A stretch of DNA of 64,000 bases from positions 18,964 to 82,963 of the forward strand of contig CAJNOQ010000070.1 of the NCBI GenBank assembly GCA_905250885.1. The letters are read 5' to 3'. The notes beneath the pieces are model-generated. The model did not search any database. It was given only the letters and a program-made list of their open reading frames with translations, and was not told the DNA's origin. Origin of the DNA: Didymodactylos carnosus (Eukaryota > Rotifera > Eurotatoria > Philodinida > Philodinidae). Made by a program: the position numbers and the translations under genes. This document shows, piece after piece, positions 50,593 to 64,000 of this stretch (position 1 is the stretch's first letter; the number at the start of each line of letters is the position of its first letter).

Positions 50593-52129
50593 ATGTCTCG
50601 TTTATCATTTGTTCTGGTTCGAAAATGTTTGAAACCATTACAAATAGTTCGAACGTTTACATCCTTGAATACTGTCGTTGCTGAACAAGATAAACTTTTA
50701 GTTCAAAATAAAAATCCACTCCCCACTGGTTCTAAACGGACACCATTATTTAATTTTCATATGAGTCATCAAGGACGAATGATCGATTTTTCTGGCTGGC
50801 AATTACCTGTTCAATATAGCGCAAGTATTGTTCAATCTCACATACATACACGAGCACATTCTAGCCTATTTGACATTTCACATATGTTACAAATTAAAAT
50901 ACATGGAAAAGATCGTATTAAATTTATCGAACAATTGGTTGTGAGCGATATTGAAAATTTAAATATTAATTCAGCTTGTCTAACGTTATATACAAATAAA
51001 ATGGGAGGTATCATTGATGATTTAATTATAACAAAAACGACCGATTATTTATATGTTGTATCAAATGCCGGCCGGTAGGTTGCAACGATCCCTCATTCCA
51101 TGTGCAAGAAATTGGGGAAATAGTATGCCTTACTTTAAGAGCTGAAAATGATTTAAGACATTTGAATGAACAATTGGAAAAATCAAACGATTTGGATGTG
51201 AACATCGAAGTATTATCCAATCAAGCATTATTGGCACTACAAGTAAGAATGTATAATACTGATGTTAAATTTTATTCCTATTTTGAATTGTCTCGTTTAG
51301 GGTCCGTCCTCTTCGGTTGTATTGCAAAAGTTCGTTCCATTTGACTTGGCAACTCTCGCCTTCATGGAGAGTGCATCGACGACATTTTCAAACACAATCC
51401 AATGCCGTATTAATCGGTCTGGTTATACCGGTAAGCATAAAGGCTTTTTTTGTTAAGAAATATCTTTCAAATTCATCTGTACTAGTTAACATTGCTGACT
51501 TAAATTTTTTAATATAAAATTATCGTTTGTTTTTGTGGATAGACATCCTATAATCGAACTAAACTCTCTCTTTTCTTTCGTTAGGCGAAGATGGTTTTGA
51601 AATTAGCCTTGATGCTACTGATGCAGAACAAGTTGCTTCGTTACTCTTAGAATCGAGCGAGGTAGCTCTAGCTGGTCTAGGTTGTCGTGATTCATTGAGA
51701 TTAGAGGCTGGTTTATGTCTTTATGGAAATGATATAGATGAAAGGACAACACCTGTAGAAGCTAATTTAACATGGACTATTGGTAAAAGACGGCGAGAAT
51801 TAGCCGATTTTCCAGGAGCCGACATTATTTTACGACAAATTCGAGATGGAGTTGAACGAAAACGAGTTGGAATAGTAACAAATGGACAGTGTCCACGTTC
51901 TGGCTCTGCAGTTATAGATCAAAAAGATGAAAAAATTGGACTAATAACGAGTGGATGTCCCTCACCATCACTTAAGTATAACATTGGTATGGGCTATGTA
52001 TCCACGGCTAATGCCAGAATTGGCACAGGTGTCTATTTAGTTGTGAAAAATAAAAAGATTCAGGGAAATATTGTCAAATTACCGTTTGTACCATCTAAAC
52101 ATTATAAACCAAACGCAACGAAAAAATAA
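50593..52129 (+). CDS. AMT: aminomethyltransferase, mitochondrial (glycine cleavage T-protein)
   Basis: T-protein transfers the methylene group from lipoylated H-protein to tetrahydrofolate and releases ammonia during glycine breakdown in the mitochondrial matrix. Exons 50593-51074, 51140-51242, 51301-51430 and 51585-52129 give 419 residues (human 403). Residues 1-24 are basic and hydroxylated with no acidic residue, as expected of a mitochondrial presequence. Family motifs are [20 protein letters not shown] (near 53-72), [19 protein letters not shown] (near 136-145, with the catalytic Asp), [67 protein letters not shown] and [10 protein letters not shown] near the end. It appears intact. The first intron is only 65 bp. 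The ATG follows a polypyrimidine-AG directly, implying a 5' UTR splice or trans-splice site. Confidence 0.96.
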
Positions 52130-52279
52130 TGTCACCATCTAATTTTGTATGTTCCTATTCTAGCAATAGATAACTAAAGAAACATTGTTAACTTATTATT
52201 TTGAAAAATAAGCTTTGAGATTTCTTCTTTTTCACTAAGTTTTCCGGTGCAACAGTTGTTCACTTTATTGATGTGTAAT

Positions 52280-52903
52280 GGTTAATTCTTTTGAAAATAT
52301 ATCATGTTTACATCCACTGGATCCGAATCGTTAAATATTAAACGCGTCTTTTCAAGCCCCATCTGATGAAGTGGCCCTCATTGAGATTTGAAAACGTTTA
52401 ACCATAGAAAACAACCAACTTTTGAATGCCAGGCTCTTCATTTTTAAGAGTTTTAGCAAGTGCTGCGCATCTATAATTCCACGGGATTATAGAACGGAAG
52501 TTGACCTACTGAGGACACGCGTTGAATGCATATCTTGTTGTCTTGTTTTGGCTTGATTCCGTGGAGAAAAGATGATTTACAAAACGAGCCTATTTTTCGA
52601 AAAAAGCGACCCTTTTAAAAGTTTTCCTGAGACTCTCCGTAACGTTTTGAAATTTTTCGTCTATTAGAGATTCTATAGATTTTAATCTGGCAATTGCAGC
52701 TCAAACAAATATTTCGTTTAAACAATGATGAAATGTCCGTTTTGCTGGGAAATGGGACCTACTAGGCACGAAAGGGCACCGCACTGTTGTTTTAAAATCT
52801 TTTGAACATGATAGTGGGAATCAGGAGATCGAGTTGTTCGTTTAATATTTAACGATTCGGATCCAGTGGATGTAAACGTGATATGTTTTCGAAAGAATTA
52901 GCC
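52280..52903. mobile_element. 624-bp element with about 65-bp terminal inverted repeats
   Basis: The left end starts GGTTAATTCTTTTGAAAATA and continues through CATCCACTGGATCCGAATCG to ATTAAACG. The right end is the reverse complement with a few mismatches, ending GAAAGAATTAGCC. The long, well-matched terminal repeats indicate a fairly recent non-autonomous DNA transposon. The target duplication is unclear (perhaps AAT). No ORF inside looks like a transposase. The element begins about 150 bp after the AMT stop. Confidence 0.72.
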
Positions 52904-53260
52904 AATTTTCAAATTACTTTTCTTGATGATTTGTTTTTGGTCAGCCTTTTTCTATGTTTTCAAGTGAAATATATGTATTTGTTTTATGATCTGATCTGGT
53001 TATAGGATCATCATTTAGAATTGTTATAATTAAACCTACATTAACACTGTTACTGTGATATTTTTTTGTTTTGTTCAGCGCTCTACGAAAAGTAATAATC
53101 AAAAGATGATAATCATTTATTGAATACAATTACTTATTGAAGTTTGGATGAAACGAAATCTTAGTTTATGTTACATTCAGGGAGGGCTTGCTTTATTTTT
53201 TCTGGGAACTCCAGAAAATCTAAATACTTCTTTGGGTGGTAAATATGTACCCTCTGGCAG

Positions 53261-53606
53261 CAGGCATGGGCGAGTCCGATGGGTACTGAGTCCGAGTCCT
53301 TAAAAGTTCAAGCCGAGTTCGAGTCCATTTCAAGTTTTAGATTCTTTTTTGATGAGGGTGGTTTATATTTTAATTTCCTGAGCCCTGGATAGATATTTGA
53401 TTTTTAGAAAATAAGATTACGTTCCATGTCCGTCTCCCGAACAAAATTTTCAATTTCATGTGAAACAGTAGGTGTTGTTATTTCGCTTTTTATTTTTTTC
53501 AGTTTATTTGTGTTAAAAGTTGAATAGATCGGACTCGAAATATAAAAACTCAAGTCCGAGTCTGAGTCCACCAAAAAATCTTCCAGTCCGGACTCGCCCA
53601 TGTCTG
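53261..53606. mobile_element. 346-bp hAT-like MITE with 8-bp target duplication
   Basis: The ends CAGGCATGGGCGAGTCCG and CGGACTCGCCCATGTCTG are inverted repeats. The flanks carry the identical 8-bp duplication TCTGGCAG (53253-53260 and 53607-53614). Internal GAGTCCGAGTC-type repeats are also arranged in opposite orientation near each end. An 8-bp duplication with CA...TG ends is typical of the hAT superfamily. The minus-strand ORF at 53404-53652 overlaps it and is not a gene. Confidence 0.8.
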
Positions 53607-56487
53607 TCTGGCAGATGAATTTCGATTTAACTCTCAATCTAGATAAAATCAAATATATGAAACTGCTTGTGTCAGCGTGATTGTACGCACCTTAGTCGAA
53701 CGTACTTTTATTTGAACAATACAAATCTGTATTGAGTTTCTTAGAACGAAATATGATATTTTCTCTTTCTTATACATCATATCGAACATGTTCATCTTAA
53801 AAGTCAATAAAATGAAGAAGCTTTTATCAAAAGCCTGTAATCCACAGGGTATTTCTGAGCAACAATGATGACTAGACTAGTGCCTGCATATATTATATAA
53901 ATGAGTATTTTGAATTTATCTGATGATTTAGTCCGTTGTCATTATTTTTCAGTGAGATTAACTAATTTCTATAATTTTATAGAGAATCTAATGAATTGTC
54001 AAAAGTTGTTTTGGTAAAAATCTTCATCGATTTTGAGTTACAACCATTCTGCTAAGTTACATTGCGTTTGGACATTCCGATAAATAGTAAGGATTTTCTG
54101 TGTCAAGAGAACCTGAAGATATGACTAATGACAGTTCCACTTATGTTATAGTTTGTGTTTTCTAACTATGGCATTGAAGTCGAGATTTGTGCTGGTAATA
54201 GATTTTTAATTTAAAAGTAGCATTTACCACTTCAATCTTTGGAACAAGAAAAAAAGCAAAAATACTTAAAACATTTTTCTAAATCACAAAAGAAAACAGT
54301 CACTGAATAATCCTTAATGTATTCAAATATCAATAATAAATTTGAATAATGATTTTACTCCTCTGTCCTTTAAGCTACTACAAAATGAATCAAGTTATCT
54401 TTGTCTGATATATCACTCACGAATATTAAAAGAACTGAAACAAAGATCAAAGCTCTTATATCAATATTACTCCTGTATTTTACTTAGCATATCATTTTTT
54501 ATTAATTCTTCTAATCCTCTGATAAAAAAATTTAAATAACTCTATTATTTCTCAACATATTTAGGACATTAATTTGTTATTTGAAAAATCATTTAACAAA
54601 AATTGTGTGTAGAACAAGAGCACAATGTAACTTTTCATTTTACTCGTTTTATTAAGTCAAAAAACATCAGACATCTACCAAAACGATTTTAAAACTGCTG
54701 AAAAACAATATCTTACAAAGTGCTGCCTAAACATTAACTAATGTCTGATGGCTGATTTTTTTTATTACATTGATATTACTTGTCCAGATCAAAGCTCGAA
54801 TAAAGAGTTTTTAAAGGATAAAAGCGCACATTTCATTAGAAATATTCAACCTGAATTTTTGAAAAAGTTAAAAAATTACTCTTTTGGAATAAAAATAATT
54901 TGAAGCTTTGAAAAACTAGATCAAACATGTTGTTTCGTTCTTGTATTGTTTCAAATGGAATATTGCTCAAAAAGATCTGATGAATCGTTTTGAAACTATG
55001 GTGAAAATATTAAAATTTAAGTTTCTGTGGACAAAAATTATGCGATGTCACTTTTTACTTAACAAGCTCGAGGTGTGCTGGTTTTTACACGCTATAATGG
55101 TCTATAGCGGCGTATTCTATGAAAAACATTTTAAATGAGACAAAGACCAAAATAACGAATTACAGTAAAGAAAAAAGTAAAGAAAAAAAAGAATATTTTT
55201 ATCCAGCTCATTTGACTTTAAAATCAACTTTTGAAGGTTATAAATGTCTAATCCACAAAATTTTTTTCCTTGTCAATGTAGACAAAGCATTGTGATAAAC
55301 TGACTATTCTCTAGGATTTCTTTTAACCACTTCGCCTAGAATAATCATCTTAGAGAGAGAGAATATGGATATTATGGTACATATTTAATTCTATATGTAC
55401 ACATTATATTGTTATAATTTACCGCTCTGGGTCTCTAGAATCGCTGGTATTAGTAGCACTTGTTAATATGAAATAAATACATGATTGTCCATTCATGCTT
55501 GTCTCTCGTCGCGAGCTGGTTCTATTGATCACTTATCATAGAGGTTAGTATCCATTTTGGGTGCACCGTTGTTCGATTTCAAGGTCTATCGTAGTTGATT
55601 CGATGTAAGGTAAATGAGAAAAGTACCGATTTTTAAGCTGCAGAGGTGGCGAATAATGCGTTGTTCTCATTGATATCTCGTGTAGGGAACTTTTGGGATT
55701 CATTGCGGTACACTTAATATTTATCAACGACTCTTTTTTAGACCAACTACAAGGAATCTACAAGTATAAAGACTCATTTATTAAACACATAGCGAAATCA
55801 GGCATAGAGTTTACCTTTAATCGTACATTCATTCGATTATGCTAACCTACCATTAATCATACTAGCACCAACATATATTCGTTCACTTAGCTACGTGATA
55901 CATTCCTGCTGTATTTAAAGTCTGGGTTATATCATTCACTATGAGTATGACATGAGTATACAGTTTTTAAAATCCAATACAAGAAAAAACTGCACTTTAG
56001 CTATAACGAAATACAACACAGTTGTACAATTTAAGCAGAAACTCATAGATTCTCGTCATAAGATCATTTTTAGAAGAAAAAAGTTATATAACTCTCGGAT
56101 TTGATACACAATAAGTTAAGTCAGCACTATATAATATACCTGATGTTCAAATATACATGTTAGTAGAGTAATTTCGTTACATATAGGACAAATTCACTTT
56201 TTTCAATAATAATCGGCCCTCGAATTGTCTCTTTTGTATCAATTATTTTTATACTTTAGAAGTTGATGAAAGTCTAGTATTCCTTTTCTGATACAAAGGG
56301 TGTTATTAATAAAAATATGATTGGCCGACTTGGGTTCGGAGTTTCTAGTGATGCTTCTCAAAGGGATATGATACATATTTAGAAAGGGAGAGTACTACTG
56401 TGCTTCACAGACTGTAAATCGAAGAACTGATATATTTTTAAAACTAAGAAGTTAATTCAAATTTCTTTCATTTTTTTCTCAAATTTT

Positions 56488-56489
56488 AG
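56488..56489 (+). promoter_or_regulatory. candidate splice acceptor in the tetraspan 5' UTR
   Basis: CATTTTTTTCTCAAATTTTAG ends 50 bases before the ATG at 56540. Like the AMT acceptor it has no coding role, so it could accept a 5' UTR exon or a trans-spliced leader. Confidence 0.35.
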
Positions 56490-56539
56490 AATTAACAATA
56501 AACAACTAGTTATTGCTTGTGCATAATTCGTGCAAAAGA

Positions 56540-57331
56540 ATGGTTGCAAAAGTAAAATTGTTGTATTTTGGTGTACTCGCGTTGGTTGCGATAGCATTCA
56601 TTTTTCATGTGGTGGCAATGGGACACCATCGTTGGAAAATCGCCTCATCAAAACAGAACAACACGAAAACAACAATTGGTTTATTCACAAGATGTTTCCT
56701 AAATTCAGATATTAAGTCGGAAACTTGTGTTCCCAATTCATTTCCCGACAGTTCTAGTTTACAGACTGCTGGCTGTGATGTTGCACAAATTTGTTCATTT
56801 CGAACACAAGATTGTGGCTGTGATTATGCGCCATCAACAAAAGGTATTGCTGCGTGTGCAATAATAGCAGCTATATTCCTTGGACTATCACTTCTTATAA
56901 TATTTGTTCATTCAATAAATACGTCTAGTACACGTGTGCTCGACTTATTACTCGGTTTATTGCCATTTGTTTTACTTGTTTTGTCATTTATATTCATTCT
57001 AATTACATTGATATTAGTTGGTAGCTATTTGTCAAGAGATATGATGCTTGTAGAAGGCTTATTTAAAAATCGTAAGTAAGAAGCTTATTTCTGAGGCTGA
57101 AGCGTCAGACATAACTTCAGTTTTGAGATAAGAAGAGAAGTTATTCGCCTTCCAATCGACTATTTTTTATTATTTCTAGCCTCAGATTTGTCGGGACATC
57201 GGAATCGGGTAAATGATTACTGGAGTGTGCGGATCGATTGGTCAACTATTTTGGAAATTATTGCATTAGTTTTGACTTTTATATCCGTTATACTCTATGG
57301 TTTGTTCGTATTCACAAGTCGATCGCGCTAA
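56540..57331 (+). CDS. four-pass claudin/PMP22-like membrane protein
   Basis: Exons 56540-57071 and 57180-57331 give 227 residues. Four hydrophobic segments lie at about 7-27, 103-124, 133-162 and 200-222. The first extracellular loop (28-100) carries W32, GLF at 47-49, C52 and C63, which resembles the W-GLW-C-C signature of the claudin/PMP22/EMP superfamily. Four further Cys at 79, 85, 92 and 94 suggest extra disulfides. The C-terminal tail is short and basic (TSRSR) with no PDZ motif, so a classical tight-junction claudin is uncertain. The ATG at 56540 is chosen because it follows a candidate acceptor and precedes TM1 directly. An upstream open stretch in the same frame has no ATG. The donor is CGTAAG at 57071/57072. 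Confidence 0.75.
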
Positions 57332-58290
57332 ACCATGTACTTTGATTTGTATGATTGCTAATTATTACTTTATTGCTTTCTCGACGTTTCTGACCCGTAA
57401 AAGAATAGACTTATGCAGCGACAACAATAGAAAATGCTTTATCAATCAGTTAACTTTGTTTTTATAAGTTTTGCATTTGAAATGTGTAACATGTAGATGA
57501 AGATAAGCAAATCAACCCTTGTTCTTATCTGATCGACCAAAATACTCTCTCAAATAGATTAAAACGATGCAGACTAACTAAGTATCGATACACTTTTAAA
57601 AACTATAAATTCTGTTGGAAGAAATATCTGTTAACATTTGCATTATACTAATCAACTATTTTTGTAGAGTATCTGTCAATTATGTCATTTCTTTTTGTAC
57701 AATTTTTTTAATAATAACAGTTTCATTTATGCAAAAGAAAAATTTTAGTTTTCTCTGGATATATTATCTTCAACGTAGCAAAATCAAAACGTATAATCTC
57801 ATTGTAATTATTTATTGAACTGTTACTTGAAAAAAACGGTCATAGAATACATTACGCAAATCATTTTTGTACCAGTATGTTATAAAATCGTAAAAAGAAA
57901 AAATGATATGCTTTTGTTAAGCATATTTAGCAAACATCATCATCTTCTCCCATGAAAGTCCACAAATTAAATAAAACTAAATAAAAGTTCAAAAATCGTC
58001 ATCGTAAAAGTTTTCTTATGCAAGAAAGTTCTTATTTAAATAAAATGCAATTAAAAAGACAAGTAACATTGATATGTTTCAATTTGTCAAACTGTTAGAA
58101 ATAAAAATAACTTCTAAAAGCGCGAAAAATATCACATAAGTGAGATTTTGATAATAGCAGAAGATACTATTGTCATATATGCAAGAGATTAGCAGCAATG
58201 TTCGTTTCTATATAGAAACAGGAATCGATATTGGTTAGTAAATCATTTATATGGGAGTTCATTACTTTTTATCAATCGATAGACTTCTGA

Positions 58291-58514
58291 ATAGGGGTGG
58301 TACATTACTGTTACTTTTTCGAGTAATCCAAATATTGTATATATTCCTATTACCAGTAATAGTAACACTTTTCAGTTTTACTGCTGCTAGTAATAGGAAT
58401 GTTCATCAAATTTGTACTAGCAACACTAGAACTGAAAAGTGTTACTGTTACTGGTAATAGGAATATATACAATATTTGGATTACTCGGAAAAGTAACAGT
58501 AATGTGCCACCCAT
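58291..58514. mobile_element. 224-bp foldback MITE with 8-bp target duplication
   Basis: Arms of about 85 bp pair across a short loop: GGGTGGTACATTACTGTTAC with GTAACAGTAATGTGCCACCC, and AATCCAAATATTGTATATAT with ATATATACAATATTTGGATT. The duplicated flank ACTTCTGA occurs at 58283-58290 and 58515-58522. The length of the duplication points to the hAT superfamily. Opposed ORFs on both strands here are by-products of the palindrome. Confidence 0.82.
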
Positions 58515-58635
58515 ACTTCTGAGTAAATTAATTGTGTACTTCTGATTCTTCCAGGTTCTCATTGGTCTATTTTAACTAATGCAAAGTGATGTCACGGAAA
58601 ATCCGTTTTTAGATGTCATTAGGATGTGATATTAC

Positions 58636-58754
58636 CACAGAAAAAATGTTAACAAAATATATATAAAGTCACAGTTAAAACGCGACATTAGTTTTCATGA
58701 TATCACATTTTTACTGTGACTTTTTATGTTTTTGCCGTTACTTTTTTTACAGTG
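58636..58754. repeat. 119-bp imperfect foldback
   Basis: CACAGAAAAAATGTTAAC...AAAGTCACAGTTAAAAC pairs imperfectly with GTAAAAATGTGATATC-type sequence reading back from CACTGTAAAAAAAGTAACG on the opposite strand. It is probably a small, older MITE. Target duplication is not clear. Confidence 0.45.
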
Positions 58755-60990
58755 CATTAACTGACTAATATAAAGAGGCCTAGTAATTCAACTTTTTATT
58801 TCAAAATTTTTACTACTAATGACAAGTTAAAAGACTCGTTTTCAATAAATCTATTAATGACTGAAGAATATTTTCATCGTTTTCAATGGTTCTAGCGATG
58901 AAACTATCAAACGAAGTCGTAAAATAATCTCCATGGAATAAAGTGATAAGCAGAATTTTCTAGTCTTAATATTTAATACTGCTTAAATATTTCCAAAATG
59001 GAAGATCGTAACCATCTCGGTAAAATCGTCTTGTATGAACACAACCTGCCTCTCTCATCTCGTTTATAATTCTCATCGTATTAAGAAATTTAATTAATTT
59101 GCGAAACAAACACAAATAGAAAAAAATGCGTCTCATCTACATATGCTGTGCTTTAAATCATTATTGTTTAGATAGGTGTAATGTAAAATCATTTCATAGT
59201 TAGGAACACAGATATGGGCAACTCAACTTTTTCCGGCACGTATGTTAACAAAACGACGCAGCGACTGACAATGTGCAAATGTAACGATGATTTCATATAA
59301 CAGTTTTGCTCGTTTTTTTCGTGGCAGCGCTTATCACTATATTATTTCCTTGTTCATGATATTTTTGTGCCAATACATTTTGCTTGTTTAGTATATACTG
59401 CTCTTTTCTTTTATTTGTACTTTATCGCGATATAGAACATTATTCTATGCGATTCGAAGAAATGAAAAAAATGGAATCGAACAGAGTAAAGCTGATCTGG
59501 GCTAAGCTGAGTTGAATCAAGCATTTCCTGAAGCGCATGTGAGGTGTGTAGGGAAATCCATGAGTTGCTCATCTACATGCGCGGGCCGGGAAAGTTTTTT
59601 TAGGAGGGCAATACATTTTTAGAGTAATGCATACACAAACGTGCTTTCCTTCATAATTTTTGTCCGTGCTAACACACTGCTCCTTCATTTAAACAGTACA
59701 TCAAATTTTTCGATCCAGAGTTGCTCGTTCTTAATTTTGAACTGCGAACAGATACTCTGCTGCGAAATACAATTCTTCACAGGGCAACAACTGCTTATTG
59801 CCCTTGATATCTTTTTCCAGGAGGGGCAATTTCCCTGCTGGCGGCTCGTCAATGCTCATCTTTAGCACGAAACACAAAGTATTATTATAATATTATTAAG
59901 TATCATTTAGCATTGCTATATTTTAATTAATTCAAATTAAGTAAAAACTAATTGGTCCTACAAAACAATTTAGAGTGGCACTTTGTCGGCATACAATATA
60001 TCTGCACTAGTGCACCTTCTGGGCGTTGGTGCTGGTGACTAATAGCTGGGTTGTACACTGGTGCGTACTGTACTTTCTACTAGTATAGTAACGTAAGATC
60101 AATAAAATATTTCGTTATTAATTTCAAACGCCCTTTATCATTCGTGGCACTAGCCATAATCAATGTTAATTTCCTGACTAAGTCGACAACAATTGATTTT
60201 GTTATCATTGCCAGCAGTATGATATAAAAAGCTATGAAGATTGAATTTTCAGCTTTCGAAAAGAAGTAGACTGCTTAGAAAATTTTTACCACTAATTGTT
60301 TTTGGAAAGTTCGACATACAACATCTTCACTTAAAATAAATTGCTCAAAACTCCTGCCAAAACGTCGGTTGCATCACTACTCAAGAATCTTATGTTTCTT
60401 GATTAGCGTGACGAGGAATGGAACTCAGGTAAACATACATTGTTCTTAGTCACTAATACAACCGACAAAGAATTCAGGAAATAAAAACATAAGTGAATCA
60501 ATTGTTTGTTCCTGTTTTAGAGGTGGTATTCAAACGCTAATCGAATCATAGCGTCATATTGGATGTGGATAACATTCAGTATTGATCAACTACTGACTGG
60601 ACGTTTAGAATAAAGATCTTTAAGGGTACCCCCCCCCTAATTTTTTTCCGTTAAAAGGAAAACTGCATTGATGAATTAGGATTGAAAGAGAAACGAAAGC
60701 AAAAAAATAGGCTTTCTTTTTAAAATAGTTCCAGATCTGAATGAAATATTTAGCCTGGTCGGTATTCATAATGATCAGCCATAAGCAATGATTAATTTCA
60801 ATAAGAAAAATGAGCCTAATAATTTGATTTTCCAAAGATTAACAAATAAAATATATGTCTTTAACCGCCAGAAACTGTACTTCTTTCTTTAACATTAAAC
60901 ACACACACGCATGTACGCACAGAGAAAAAAGAAGAGTAAAAAACAAACAAAAAAGAAAGAAAACTTAATTTTATATTGAACTTGTATCGT

Positions 60991-63252
<2,262 letters not shown>

Positions 63253-64000
63253 GACTTTTTAATATACAAATCTCGAAAATCAATTAATTCTTTTCGAATG
63301 GATGCTGGCTGTATTTCATACACAGCTGAACAAACGCTTTCCACCTTATATTATAAATTGTAATGTAGCAAGAATTTATGAAATCCTGAAAAAATATAAG
63401 TCATCAGATCGATGTGAAGACCAATCACAAATTTCAAAAGTACCTTCTTATCGATTAAATTTTCCAACTTGCTGTGATGTGCAGAAAGCTTCAATTGCCA
63501 AACATAGTTTGAAAGAGTCTGATATTTTTCAAACGGCCAGTATGTCTCTAAGCTTGATTTAGGTTGAAAGGCCTTGTCTATACTACAAAAGTTAAAGGAG
63601 CATTAAGCAATTCTATTGGCTGAAAGTTAGGGAGAAGTTAAGTGGTGGTGATGTTTTCGACATCACTTATCACAAGTCGACAATCTTGAGATCATTTCTG
63701 ACGGAATCTTGATTTCAGTACTTTCTTCCTGAGAAAGCCATTTTTTTCAGATTTTTAGTCAGAATCTGATGGTGTGTAGTCATACGACCCTGGCTCGTAC
63801 AATCAAAAGCCAGTTGGGCACTCACCAATACACTTGAAATTAACAAAGAGACTCATTTTTACGGGACTTTTTTTAGTACATATTATAGCTGATATCAAGA
63901 CTTTTTAGAATGTATATTCAGAGTTCTCTAGCCAGAAGCCGTTACTGAGATATCAGTGTTTTTCAAACAATCTCCTGATTCAGACCAGAATGGACTGATC
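63253..64000. other. region upstream of eRF1 with one weak divergent ORF
   Basis: The eRF1 promoter must lie just after 63252. An 86-codon plus-strand ORF (63302-63562, MLAVFHTQLNKRFPP...) begins only 50 bp away, divergent from eRF1. It is Cys- and Lys-rich and not recognisable. It could be a divergent gene's first exon, a fragment, or chance. From 63563 to the window end I see nothing definite. Confidence 0.3.

Larger units (their letters stand above)
52130..56539. other. intergenic region between AMT and the tetraspan gene
   Basis: This 4.4 kb region holds two non-autonomous elements (52280-52903 and 53261-53606). The remaining roughly 2.9 kb is AT-rich with no recognised gene. Small ORFs at 52941-53129 (-), 54342-54539, 54941-55138 and 55545-55727 (-) lack domains and splice support. 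No canonical AATAAA was found directly after the AMT stop. Confidence 0.6.
57332..60990. other. intergenic region between the tetraspan gene and eRF1 (convergent)
   Basis: The two flanking genes converge on this 3.7 kb region. It holds a hAT-like MITE (58291-58514), a small foldback (58636-58754) and otherwise AT-rich sequence. ORFs at 57615-57818, 58251-58457, 58350-58562 (-), 59641-59865 and 60620-60835 (-) overlap repeats or are featureless. The somewhat GC-richer patch at about 59500-59870 may be a decayed repeat, but I cannot define its ends. Confidence 0.6.

Noticed and set aside
50593-52129. Possibility that the AMT reading frame is broken, because the first ORF ends at 51078 and the next begins in another frame.
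   Set aside because: A 65-bp GT-AG intron (51075-51139) restores [16 protein letters not shown], matching the family, so the gene is intact.
53404-53652. Minus-strand ORF with an acidic DSDSDLSF-like segment.
   Set aside because: It overlaps the repeated GAGTCC words of the hAT-like MITE and crosses its boundary.
58251-58562. Two nearly identical ORFs on opposite strands sharing a GGTLLLLFRVIQILYIFLLP stretch.
   Set aside because: Both derive from the two arms of the palindromic MITE, not from a protein gene.
59500-59870. A GC-richer patch with an ORF (59641-59865) that might be a gene fragment.
   Set aside because: There are no recognisable domains, splice sites or defined repeat ends; it is left as unassigned sequence.

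Overview
This is an AT-rich eukaryotic (invertebrate animal) window. The genes have many small exons, GT-AG introns mostly 50-110 bp long, and a few introns of several kb. No rRNA, tRNA, CRISPR array, prokaryotic operon or viral gene was seen. Compact introns, many short foldback elements, and a splice acceptor directly abutting a start codon fit a bdelloid-rotifer-like genome. That assignment is inference and could be wrong.

Layout: (1) 1131-49754 (+) is a dystrophin gene that fills three quarters of the window. I traced a phase-consistent set of exons for two CH domains (1131-3856), the N-terminal and central spectrin-repeat rod (4289-26251), the distal rod (38037-46774), a WW/EF-hand/ZZ block (46832-48537) and the C-terminal coiled coil (48608-49754). 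Joining 26251 to 38037 keeps the frame and gives about 3545 residues, close to human dystrophin (3685). (2) Between these halves lies an alternative set of exons (27316-30192) ending in a stop and an AATAAA. It would give a CH+rod protein of about 2558 residues with a disordered Gln/Tyr/His-rich tail and no dystroglycan-binding module. (3) Four candidate internal starts were found, all frame-compatible with the following exon: 14898, 24874, 35363 and 46221. The second and third are convincing coding first exons. Together they suggest a multi-promoter, multi-isoform locus like that of vertebrates and Drosophila, but with its own exons.

(4) 50593-52129 (+) is mitochondrial aminomethyltransferase (glycine cleavage T-protein), four exons. 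(5) 56540-57331 (+) is a four-helix claudin/PMP22-like membrane protein, two exons. (6) 60991-63252 (-) is translation release factor eRF1, eight exons, with GTS, NIKS, YxCxxxF and GGQ motifs intact. The last 750 bp hold only a weak ORF.

The large introns and intergenic gaps carry several non-autonomous DNA transposons recognisable from inverted ends and target duplications: two with TTAA/CCC ends (piggyBac-like; 7638-8646, 17246-17476), two with 8-bp duplications (hAT-like; 53261-53606, 58291-58514), and larger foldbacks at 31445-32057 and 52280-52903. The genes are not functionally linked beyond being neighbours. All splice sites were read by eye, without transcript data.
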